A DNA stretch of 64,000 nucleotides, from assembly GCA_902793295.1 (NCBI GenBank), contig CADBDA010000003.1, positions 124,001 to 188,000 on the forward strand, in the 5' to 3' direction. Positions 29,901 through 41,900 of this stretch are shown one piece after another. Positions within the stretch are counted from its first letter, which is position 1. The number at the start of each line of letters is the position of its first letter. Below the pieces are notes generated by a model. That model was not told where the DNA came from. It saw only the letters and a program-made list of their open reading frames with translations, and did no database searches. This DNA is from an uncultured Bacteroidota bacterium (GTDB lineage: Bacteria > Bacteroidota > Bacteroidia > Bacteroidales > P3). A program made the translations under genes and the position numbers.

Positions 29901-32900
29901 GCGTTCTGGTTGATGGTGAGCGTGAGAACATCGACCGTGGTGCAGCCAGCAGCGTTAGCATAAGCCTCGCTGTTGTAGACGCCGCTTTCGGTGAAGGTGT
30001 ACTCGTTGTTGTCGCCAGCAGTCCAGATGTAGCTATCGCAAGCGGTAGCCTCGATCGGGTTGTTGATGACATCGCCCACAGTGACGGTCAGGGTGACGAT
30101 GCTGTCGCAGCCGTTGACGGTGGTACGGTTGTCGGTGAAGGTGTATTCACCAGCCGTAGGCATGTCAGCAGCAGCGATATCGAAGCCGTTGGCTTTGTAG
30201 CCGTTGCCGAGGCAGATCTGAGCGGTGAGAGCCGTGGTCTTGGTCGGGTTGACGGTGAGGACCAGACGCTCATTGCTGATGCAGTTGCCATCGTTGTCGG
30301 TCTCTGTCACGTCGTAGGTGCCGGCCTCAGTGTAGGTCAGGCTATCAACGCTCCAGAGGTAGGACTCGTTGTCGCAGATGGCGATCTCGGTGACGTTCTG
30401 CGGGTTGATGGTCAGATAGAGGAAGATTGTCGAGTCGCAGCCCGTAGCGGGGTTGGTGACCGTTGTCGAAGTCTCAACGCTCTCGTCGAGCACAGCGACC
30501 TCTTCGCCTTCCACGATCCAAGTGTAAGGACCGCAGTTGGTAACGCGGGCGATACCGAAGGCGCGGCCGTTGCCGATGGTGAGGTAGAGGCTATCGGTGA
30601 CGGTGCAACCATTAGCATCGGTGTAGGTGTACTCGTAAGCACCCGAAGTGGTGAAGGTACCGGCAACGGTGTTGTCGGAAGCCGTCCAGGTGTAGCTGTT
30701 GCATTCGACAGCCGACATCACATTCAGCGTGCTGTTGTTGATGGTGAGGTTGAGCACATCTTCGCTGGGGCAGTTGTTAGCGTCAGCATAGTCGTAGGTG
30801 TAGACACCGCTGGTGGTGTACTCCGTACCATGCCAAGTGTAGCTGTCGCAAGCGCTTTCGGTGTACTCGGTGCTGCTGTTGACATTGACAGTGAGGTTGA
30901 GTGTATTGGTGCTCGGGCAGCCGTTAGCAGCCTCATAGTCGTAGGTGTAGACACCGCTGGTGGTGTAGGTCTCGCCATTGCCACCTTCGGCAGCCAACCA
31001 AGTGTAAGTGTCGCAAGCCGTCTTGGTGAAGGACTGGTTGCTGTTGTTACGGATGGTCAGGTGCAGGGTGTTGGTGCTCGGGCAGCCGTCAACCGTCAGG
31101 TAGTCGTAGGTGTAACCCTCGGCCGGGCTGGAAGTAGTGTAGACCGTACCATTGCCACCTTCCTCGGCAGTCCAAGTGTAGCTGTCGCAAGCGTCGACAG
31201 TGTACTCGGTGCTGGTGTTGTGGTTGATGGTCAGGTTCAACGTGTTGGTGCTCGGGCAGCCCTGAGCGGTCTCATAGTCGTAGGTGTAGGTGCCGCTTTC
31301 GGTCAAGGTGGCGCCATTGCCACCGTTGGCAGCGGTCCAGATGTAGTTCTCACAGGAGGCCACATCGTAGGTGGTGCTGGTGTTGTGGTTGATGACGAGG
31401 ATGAGGGTAGCGACGCGGTCGCAAATCAGCGTTTCGCCGTCGACCACGGTGCCAGCCGGCAGATACTGGGTGGCATTGGTGGTGCTTTCGGTGTAGACGT
31501 TACCATACCATTCGTAGCTGTCGCAAGCGGTGCGGCGCTCGGTGGTGTAGGTAATCGGGTGCTGGTTCACGGTGATGTATTCGATAATGCCCGTTGTCAA
31601 GGTATCGTAGATATAGTAGACATGAGCATTGTCGTAGTCGTTGGTAGCGGTGCTGATGGTGTGGTTACGCCAAGTGTAGCTATCCTGGCTTACGCAGATA
31701 TCGGCATTTTCAGCTGTAACCTCCTGGTAGTTGTTGACCAAGTGGACAGTCAGCGTGATGATGCTGTCGCAGTACTGCACTGCCGGGAAGTGGACATCGA
31801 ACTCGACATCTCTTGCAGTGAAGAGCTGCAGTGAATCGGCATTGGCGTCGAAGTGGAATATGGAGTCACCATAATTCAACTGACGGTCGCTGATGTTCAG
31901 CGTCACCTCATCGTTGCCGAGGTAGCTCTGGGTGAGGGTCAATGCCAGCATGTAGATGCTGTCGTAGTTGTTCTCCTGAGCCACAGTGTAGGTCGGGTTG
32001 TAGTAGACATACACACCATTGCTGGTCTTGTAGAGAGGAGCAACGTTGTCGGTATTCAGGTTGGCAGCGCGCTCAGCGGCATCGATGTAGACATAGGTCT
32101 CACCATTGCGCCAAGTGTAGCTGTTGCAGTTCACCACATTGTCGATGCCGAGCAGAGCGGTACCGATGTTGAGGGTGATGTTCAGCGTGCTGTCACAGCC
32201 AGCCACGTTGGTGTAGTTCTCAACGAGGTTGTAGACGCCTTCGCCGAACAGTTCCTGATGCTGATCCTGATAGGTGTAGCGGTACGAGCCGTCGCTGATG
32301 TAGAGGACGCTGTCGTAGCTGCTTGCATGGTTAACGGTCAGGGTCAGGGTGTTGGTGGTGGCGCAGCCATTGCCGTCGGTGGTGCGGGCTGTGTAGTTAC
32401 CCGTAGCGTTGTAGAGACGGTTGTTGACAGACCAAGTGTACTCGTCGCAAGCAACGATAGTGTCGTTGATAGTGCTGGTGTTGACATTGATGGTCAAGTG
32501 CAGCGTATCGACACTCGGGCAACCAGCAACATTGGTGTAGCTGTACTGGTAGTCACCGCTGGTGGTGTAGGTGGTGCCATGCCATTCGTAGCTGTCGCAC
32601 TGGGTCATTGTCTCGCTATTATGGGTAGCGTTGTTGATGGTCAGGTGCAGTACGTCGGTGCTGGCGCAACCGGCAGCGCTGGTGTAGTCGTAGTTGTAGT
32701 CGCCACTGGTGTAATACATAGTGCCATTCCATTCGATGCTGTCGCAAGCCTCGTCGGTGTATTCGGTGCTTGTGGGCAGGTTGATGGTCAGGTTGAGCGT
32801 ATTGACACTCGGGCAACCGTTGGTAGCATTATAATTATATGTATAAGTACCGCTGGTGGTGTAGGTCAGGCCGTCGCCGCCTTCGGCAGAAGCCCATACG

Positions 32901-35900
32901 TAGCTGTTGCAAGCAGCCTCGGTGAAGGTCTGGTTACTGTTGCTGTCGATGGTCAGGTGCAGCGTGTCGGTGCTGGCGCAACCGGCACCATTGGTATAGC
33001 TGTACATATAATCACCGCTGGTGGTATAGGTCTGGTTGTTGCGAGTCCAGGTGTAGGTGTCGCAAGCTGCATCGGTGTAAGCAGTGTTGCTGTTGTAGTT
33101 GACGGTGAGGGTCAGCGTCTTCGTGGCAGCGCACTGGTTGGCATCGGTGTAGTTGTAGACGTAGGTACCGCTGGTGGTGTAGGTCAAGCTGTCGCCGTCA
33201 TTCCAGGTGTAGCTGTCGCAAGCTGTTGCAGTAGCCGTGGTGGCGTTGATGGCGCGCTGGTTGACCTTGAGGACGTGGACGAGCTCGTTGAGCGTACCGT
33301 CGTTCTCGGTCTGGTAGAAGTAGTAGGTATGACCCGGGGTGCCGATGGTGTAGTCGGTGCCGTTCCAGTTGTAGGATGTTTCGTCGGCGCAGGCATAGAC
33401 CTCGGTGGTGTCATAGTTGTTGAAGATATTGATGGTATACGTACGGTAGTCGTTGCAGTATGCTACCGAACCAACGCCGAGTGTTCTGACGATAGGCGTT
33501 CCGATGCTGTCGAAGGTGAAGGTGACAGTAACATCGTCAGGATCGCCATCGATGGTGTAGCTGCCAAGGCTGACAGGCACGTTGATGGTCTCGGTGCTGT
33601 AGGTGGCCTCAAGCAGGTTGAGGTGCAGCACGCGGACAGCCGTCATGGCGCCGTTGGCGTCAAAGGTGGTGTCGGTCGGATAGGTGTAGACATACTGGTT
33701 AGCAGTAGCATCCTTGTACATTGCCATACCGTGGCTCTGGCGCTCGCTCATCGGGATCCAGATGTAGTTGTGGCCAGTGCCGCCGGCGGCGACTTCCCAA
33801 GTGTAGCTGCCGCAAGCCTCGACATTGACCTCGGTTATATGATCGTCGGCGACAATCGGGATAATGAGATGCAGATGGTCGATGCTGTCGCAACCATACT
33901 GGTTGGTGAAGGTGTAGGTGATGGTGCTATCGAAAGGAGCAGTGTACATCGTACCAAGATAAGTGTACGAACCAGCCTCGTTGATAACGAGAGAACTGTT
34001 GGTCTCATTCACCGGATTGAGGGTCAGGTGCAGGACGCTGTCTCCCAAGCAGCCGTTGGCATCGGCGAAGTTGACAGTGTAGTCGTTGACAACCGGAGCC
34101 TCTGTGGTGTTGGTGTAAGTAAGACCCGTGCGGTTCCAAGTATAGGTGGCACAAGCCGTCTCGGCCAGTTCAACGCCATTGTTGACATTGATGGTCAGAG
34201 CCAGGGTGACGACACTGTCGCAACCAGCCAGGTTGGTGGTGGTCCAGGTGTAGATGCCGCTAGCGGTGTAGGTTTCACCGTTGCCGTTGGTCCAAGTGTA
34301 GCTGTCGCAAGCCACCTCGGTGACTGTCTCAGCATTGCTGACATTGACCGTGAGGTTGAGCGTCACGACGCTGTCGCAACCAGCCGCATTGGTGGTGGTG
34401 TAGACATAATCGCCGCTCGTGGTGTAGGTCTGGCCGTTGCCGTTGGTCCAGGTGTAGCTGTCGCAAGCAGTCTGGGCAACAGTCTTGGCGGTGTTACGCA
34501 GGACAGTGAAGTAGATGATGGTATCAACGCCATTGCCAAGCGTGCCGTTGTCGGCAGCGTTGGTCGGGATGACGAAGGAGCTGGTACCATAGGTGACGGT
34601 GTAGGGCAGTGCGTTCTCACAGACGGAGATGGGATCAACCATCGTGAGGTGTAACAGATGAACATCGTCGCAATCGCCGCTGGCGACAGGAGCGTCATAA
34701 TAGACGTTGTCTGTGCTCTGGGTGTAGGTGGTACCGTTCATCCAGGTGTAGTCAGCATTGGTGAGGACGAAGTGTTCGGTCAGTGTGTTCTGCAGCACTT
34801 TATAGGTACGGTGGGTGATGGCATCGCAGTACTGGGTTGCATCGTAGGTTCCTTCGTAAGGAACGTCGAAGGTCTTAGTCTCGCGATAGGTCACTGCATC
34901 GGGGCCTTCATAGGTGGTGCAGACATTGACGGTATCAAAGACTTCGTAGGTGCCGAGGACGGTCAGGTTGAGAATTCTGTTGACTTCGCAACCTGTAGCA
35001 GTGTTGGCAACAACAACTGTGTCGACATATTCGCCGGCCTTGCCGTAGGTAATGCCGTTGGCATCCCATTCGAAGTTGTCTTTGTAGCAAACAGTATAGA
35101 CCTCGGTCTCGGTGGTTGACGGGTTGACCGTGTAGGTGATGGTGACAATGCTGTCACAACCAAGGGCGGTCTGCCAGTTGGCAACAACGGTATTGTTGTA
35201 AGCCACCTCGTTGAGAGCGCCGGGGATGGTCAGAACGACCTCAGCGCCATCGTGGTTGGCGTCGGCGACGACAACTTCATACTGGTTGTTTTCTGTGTTG
35301 AGGACGAACTCGCTCTCGCAGAAAGTCAGAGTGGCGGTCTCATTGTAGACCGGGTTGACAGTCAGGTTGACCTGCTTGGTCATCGGGCAACCGGCAGCGT
35401 TGAGGCTGCTGTTGTCCCAAGTCAGCAAGTTCTCGCCAACATTCAAGTCATTGCCATAGTAGGTAGTGCTGTTAGCAGCCGTCCAACTGCTGTTCTGGCA
35501 GATGGTGACGACATCGGTTACCTCTACGGTAGGATACTTCGGCGTGAGGCGGAGCACCTCGATGCGGCTGCAGCCATTGGTGTACTGCTGCGGCATCTCG
35601 TAGCTCATATTGTAGACAGCGGCACCATTGACCATATCGGCAGTGATGGTGGCCACACTGTACATAACAGGAGCCTCTTCGGTACCGACATTGACCATCC
35701 ATTCATACGGCAGACACTCGGTAGCCACCGTAGTGTGATAGTTGGAGTGGTTGATGGTCAAGTGGATGCGAGTCAGCTCATCCTGGCCGTAGACATCGGC
35801 ATTGGGACGGGTACGCACCTCGTAGTCACCGCTTTCGCTGATGAAGAGAGGTTCGATATGACCCTGGCAGTCGTTCTCGTCTGTGAAAACAACGGCGTTG

Positions 35901-38900
35901 GGAATCTCATACTCGTCGCAGGTGTCGATGGTGATCCAGTTGAGGGTATTGATGATGGGATTCAGCACGAGGTGGAGCTGTGCGATCTCGTTGCAGCCGT
36001 CACCATTCTCGCCGGTAACAAATTCGATACCGTCGGTGACGTTGACGTCGAGGCTGTAGGTCTCGCCATCAATCCAGGTGAAGTTGTTGGCATCGCGGAC
36101 ACAGTGGAAGTCCTCGTGGTAGCTGCGGTAGTTGACCGTCAGGTCGAGGGTGACGACGGAGTCGCAACCCCACTGGTTCTGCAGCGTGAAGGTAGGTTCA
36201 TTGGTAGTAGCGGTATAGCTGACACCGTTGAGGTCCCAAACATAGCTGTCGCAAGCCGTTACGGTCTGGACGCCGGTGTTCTGGTAGTTGACGGTGAGGT
36301 TCAGCGTGACGACGCTGTCGCAGCCCTTGGTGGTAGCCAGGGTGACAGGGTATGCGCCGCTCTCGGTGTAGGTCTGGCCGCTGACAGCCCATGTGTAGCT
36401 GTCGCAGACAGTCTGCTCAAGAGCAGTGGCAGCCGGATGGTTGACAACGAGGTTGAGGTTCTTCTGAACCGGGCAGTCGCCGCTGTTGTCGACATAGGTC
36501 AGCAAGGTGGTCTCGCTGGCCACGATGGTCTGGTCGCCCCAAGTGACGCTGGAGCCTTCGCAGACCTCGCGGTTGCTGTTCTCGACACCCATCTCTTCGA
36601 AGGTGAAGGTCAGGTGGACCAAGCTGTCGCAGCCGTGGCCGATGGTGAAGTTCTGGTCGTAAGCGCCGTTGGCGGTGATGGTCTGCTCGCCCCAGGTGTA
36701 GGGGTTGTTGGTGTAGCAGACAAGCAGCGTGTCGCTCAGCTCGTACGACGGATAGACGGTGACCGTGGAGGTGCTAAATTCATTCTGGCAACCGTTCTGG
36801 TCGGTGACGGTGACGGTGTATGCTCCCGTGTTAGCAGCAGCAGTGGTGGCAACAGCAGTGGTAGCACCGGTGTTCCAGCTGTAGCTGTAGCCCTCGACGG
36901 TGGAGGCGGTCAAGGTCACGATGCTGTCGCGGCAGGTTTCGCCGACCGAAGCGGTGGCGGTGACAACGGGCAGCGGATTGACCACAACCTCTAACGAAGC
37001 GGTGGCGGTGCAAGCGCTGGCGTTGCTAGTAGTAGCCGTGACGGTGTAGGTGGTTGTCACGGTGGGGTTGACGGTGATGCTGGTGCCCGTGGCGCCGGTG
37101 CTCCAACGATAGGTGGCATCGACGTTGTTGGCGTCAGCCAGGGTCAGCGTGGCGCTCTGGCCGTAGCAGATAACGCTGTCGCCGCTGATGCTCAACTCCG
37201 GTACGGGAACCGTGGTGACAGTCAGCGTGGCGGGCAGCGAGGTGCAGCCAGTCGTCGGGTTGGTGGCAATCACCGTATAGGTACTGCTCTCGTGCGGATT
37301 GACGACGCGGTTGTCATTAACGCTCTGGTCTTCCCATTCGAAAGTTGCGTTGGCGTTGTTGCTGCGGGCCAAGAGGGCGAGGTCAGCATTGTCACAGTGA
37401 GCATTGATGGCGGTAACCTGACGGTTGTTGACATAGATACCAGCCGAGGGTGCGGGATTGACCTGCAGGTTCAAGATGCCGGTCGAATCGGCGCCGTACT
37501 GGCTGGTCAATGCTACAGTGTAGGTACCGGTAGAGGCATACTGATTGCCGTAGAATGCGAACGTGTCACGCTCACAGATTGTGGCGTTGTAGGTCAGGTT
37601 GTAGGTCGGGTGGACAGTCAAGTTCATGCTGTAGTTGACGCTGTCGCATCCGGCCACATTGATGTAGGTGTAATCAGCTGTTCTCGTCAAGTCAGCGTCG
37701 GGAATAGCGGTAGCGTTAGCGTCGTAAGTCAGGCCAGTGCGGACGATGTTGTTCGTATAGGTCTGGCCATTGCGCCAGGTGTAAGTACCGTTTTCTTCGA
37801 CAACTTCATTGATGATGTCGGCTGCAGGCTGCGGGCATTCGCAGCTGACCAGCATCTTGAAGCCATACATATCGCTAAAGGCATTGTCGGCATCGGTGGT
37901 CAGCACCAGTGTGAAGTAGCCGCTATCGGCCCACAGGTTGCTGGAGGTCACATAGTCGATGTCGCCGTTGCCGGTGTAGCGGCCAATCAGGTTGTTGGCG
38001 TTAGCAGCACCGCGATAGACGTTGAGGAAGTCGTAGCCGTTCTCCAGGGTGTAGCTACCGGTGAGGTGAGCCACCTTGCCAGCTTCGGCAGGACGTACAA
38101 CGTAGGTGGTGTTCAAGTTGCCGTGATAGCTGCCGCCATTGGTGGTGTCGGGCAACACATACTCGTTGCAAGCAGCGATCACTTCACCGTTGTCTGCAAG
38201 CATATTGACTTTCTCGCGCAGTTTGACGGTGAGGTCGTCGAGGTAGACAATATTGTATCCGGTGGTCGGTCTTAGTGCACGGAGGGCAATGTAGCTACCC
38301 GTGCCAGCATATTCGCTGAAGTCGACCTCGAAGTACTCGTAGGTGGTAGTGGTAGGCAGAGCGTTTCCGACCACTTCGAAGGTGGAAGCATCCTCAGGAT
38401 CGCTCATCACACCAACCTCGATGTTGCCAACATAGGTGGCTGTTGTGCTGCTTTCGCGAGCAAAGAATCCAACAACCACAGTGTCCAGATCGAATCCAAA
38501 CTGAGGCAGGATAGCATACTGGTCGCCGTAGGATGTTGTATAGTAGGAATAGAAACGCATATGATTGTTGCCACTATGACTATAGCTTGCACTATTGTAG
38601 GCAATGGGGTAGCCGGGATAGCCGGTAGTGGATGTGCCACTTGTAGTGGAAGAAGTGTTGATGTAACTCCAGCAGTTGGGCAGCACGTGATTGTTTCTAG
38701 TGGAACTAGTAGTGCCAGTGAAGCCATCGAAATTCTCCACGAGAGGCATATCGGCATACTGCCAGATACCGCACTGGGTGGTAGCGGTGGCCACTTCACT
38801 CCAAGCACTTCTGTCGGTAGCGCTGCACTTGGCGCGGACATAGAACTCATACTTGGTCGAGTGCTTCAAACCGTTAACCACATAACTGCTGTTGTTGGTA

Positions 38901-41900
38901 GTCTCGACGGGAGTGGCGCGAGTGGTATCGAAGCCTTCCGGTCCGTAGATGACCTCCCAACGGGTGGCAGCGGTCGGAGTGTTTTCGGTCCAACTGAGTG
39001 TAGCCGAGCTGGAAGAAGTATTCGTAACTGTCAGAGCCGTAGGAGCCCAGCAGGTGGGATAGGTATGGAACGTGGTTTTGGTCCAATTGCTGTAGTCGCC
39101 TCCGCCGCAGACGGTACGGACATAGACGTCATAGTCAGTATTGGCATCAAGTGTTGCAGTAATATTATAATTGAATACATTATTTAAATTACTGACAAGC
39201 GTGCCGGCACCCTGGACATCCGGGTTGAAACCGGCAAGACCATACTTCAGCTCAAAGTTGTTGACAACGGGACGCAGGTCGGTGCGAGCAGCCCATTTAA
39301 CAGTCACAACATTGGCAGGAGTGATGGTGTCGATGCTCACACTAGCAGGAGCAAAGCAGGTAATGGTCGGGTCGCAAATTGATCCATTGAAAACAACAGT
39401 CGAACGATAATACGTACGGCTACCACCTGTCAATGATCCAATCTCATCGACTGTATACTGTGAATTGTCTTTATAAGCATAGCGTGTACGATAAGCTGAT
39501 GAATTATAAGTTGTCAATGAAGTAAATCCAGAACTAGATTGGTTTACTCCGGCAGGTTGGTTCATAATGGTGGTAACAACTATGTTGCTTGTACCATCCC
39601 ATGTAAAGGATTTGTCAAAGACATACTCTACAGTACCTGAAGTACCAGCCACTCTAGCTACCGGACCATAGACGTGGGTCTGACCACTCATCGGAACCCA
39701 ATAGGAGGCACCAGTACCAGCAAAATCATTCTGGGTAGTATTGCCCAAGAAGATAGAGAATTCCTTATCATAGGTACCACCAGTACTCCATGCGAATGTC
39801 ATACTGTTGATATCACCAGGCTGCATTCCTGCAGCAATCAGTTCCTCTGCGGTGTAGATTTGCTGACTGACAGTGTTGCCCCAGGCGCTGTAAACAGCTC
39901 CGGCCTGACCTGTAGTCGTACCATCACCAAGTGCAGCCGTATATTCACTGCCAGGAATAGTACCCGGACAAACGGTTCCGAAGGTGCAAGCAGTGCTCCA
40001 GTCGCTCTCGTCGGTGGAAGTGCAGTTGCTCTTCACATAAACATCATATCCGACTGTTGCATCCAAACCAGTCAGCTCAACGCTGTCGGCGGTGCAAGCC
40101 ACTTCTGTACCCTCGGTGGCGAGGTCAAAGCCTGCAAGGCCATACTTCACCGTCCAGGCGGTAGCGTTGCCGTTCTCCGTCCAGCTGATCTTAGCGGTGC
40201 TGTTGGTCACATCGCTTGCGACGACATTGGTCGGGGTGACACAGGCAGGAGTGGTGAAGGTATAAGCAGGGTTAGCGTTGCTCATCTGCAGCCAGGGGCT
40301 CTCGTCGAGAACTGGGCTAGTTGCACAGGTAGCCTTGATATATACATAGTAGGTAGTACCGGCTACAAGACCTGTCAACTGAGCAGTAGCACCAGCTGTA
40401 CCGGGAACGGTCAGTTCAGTATAGTCGGTAGCTGCGGCGGTAGCGGGGTTGAAATCTGCTGCAGCATAACGCACTGTCCAGAACTGAGGCACATCGCCAG
40501 GCTGACGCCAGGTGAGGGTGGCCGAGTTGTAGGCGATATCGTTGGCACCGTAAGTACCATCAATGATCGGAGTCTTGCAGTTGGGGATAAACGGTGTGAC
40601 AAAGTTGTACTTCACCATACGGCCGTTGACACCAGAGCAGATAGCATAGACAAAGACGTCGTAGCTGGTCTGGGCGTTGAGGTTGCTGATGGTATAAGTG
40701 CCAGCGTTGATGGGGCTGACGGTGGTTCCGGCAGACTCGGGGTTGAATCCCTGGGGACCATAGATGATGCCATAGGAAGGATTGGTCTCACCGTTGACAT
40801 CAGTGAAGGTCAGCGTGGCAGCATATTCGGTCTCAGAAAGAGCGATAGCCGTGGTTGGAGCATTGCAGCTACCAGTGTCGCAAGCAGAAATAAGTTTCAT
40901 CCAACTACGATATTTCTGATATTGCTTGGTACCCGAATACGGTAACAAATTATCCGGATCGGGGTTATAAGAATCACTATAGTAAATGATAGCCATATAC
41001 TCACTGGTAGAATAGGTGCGGAAACGAGCACTAGATCCCGAATAGCCGGACGAGTTCTCATCAACGGCAACCACAACGTTGCCCGTACCATTATACACAA
41101 ACGGAGTGGTGAAATTGAACTCGTTCCAACCTTGAGAGCAAAGGAGCGGACCGCTGTAAACAAGTGTCAGTGTGCTAGGATCAACGGTATCGGTGTTCGA
41201 GGAGAACGAACTCTTCGATGTCGTGCCCATATAAATCTGGACATCCTGCTCATTTGTAAGGGGTGAACTATAGTTGTAATTGAACGAAATACCACTAATG
41301 GTTTTTGCACCTCCCATCTCTGCTTCTGTAATCAGCTGTTGAGAATAAGTGTAGCCATAGTAGGTATTCATTGGCATATGATTAGTGGAAAGTGTTGTAC
41401 CGACCACCTCAACTTCGCCACCATTAGCACACAGCGTTCTAAACTCACAGACGTTGCTCCACTCAGTGGGGCCTTCGGGGTTACAGATGGCACGAACGTA
41501 GGCATCATAATCGGTGACCATATAGAGGTAGCTGAGAGCCAAAGTCGGAGTTCCGTTCACAATGAACGAAGTACCATCCTCGTCGGGATTGAAGCCACGA
41601 GCACCGAGCTTCACCTCCCACTGAGTAGAAAGGCCAGCTTCGACCCAAGTGAGGGTGGCCTCGGTGGAAGTCACGCCACTAACGACAAGGTTGTTGGGTT
41701 TGAAGCAGCTGGGAGCAGCAACCAAACGCAACGTGTAGTCGAGAGCCATAGAATAAGTGGTCGAGAAGCAAGGATTGGGATAGCTGCTCGTGTTGCTGAC
41801 ATAGCTGTCGAAATAGCTGTCAGCTCCGGCGATACGCATACGGTGGTCGCCAAGAGGAGCTGTGACGGGGATATTGAAGGAAGCAATCAATGTATTGGGG

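Noticed and set aside
27233-36994. Very long open frames (up to about 930 codons) on the plus strand opposite the giant repeats
   Set aside because: They mirror the repeat structure of the giant gene: a repeat without antisense stop codons yields long open frames by periodicity. The translations are Val/Gly/Ala-rich without domains, and no promoter or separate start context is seen.
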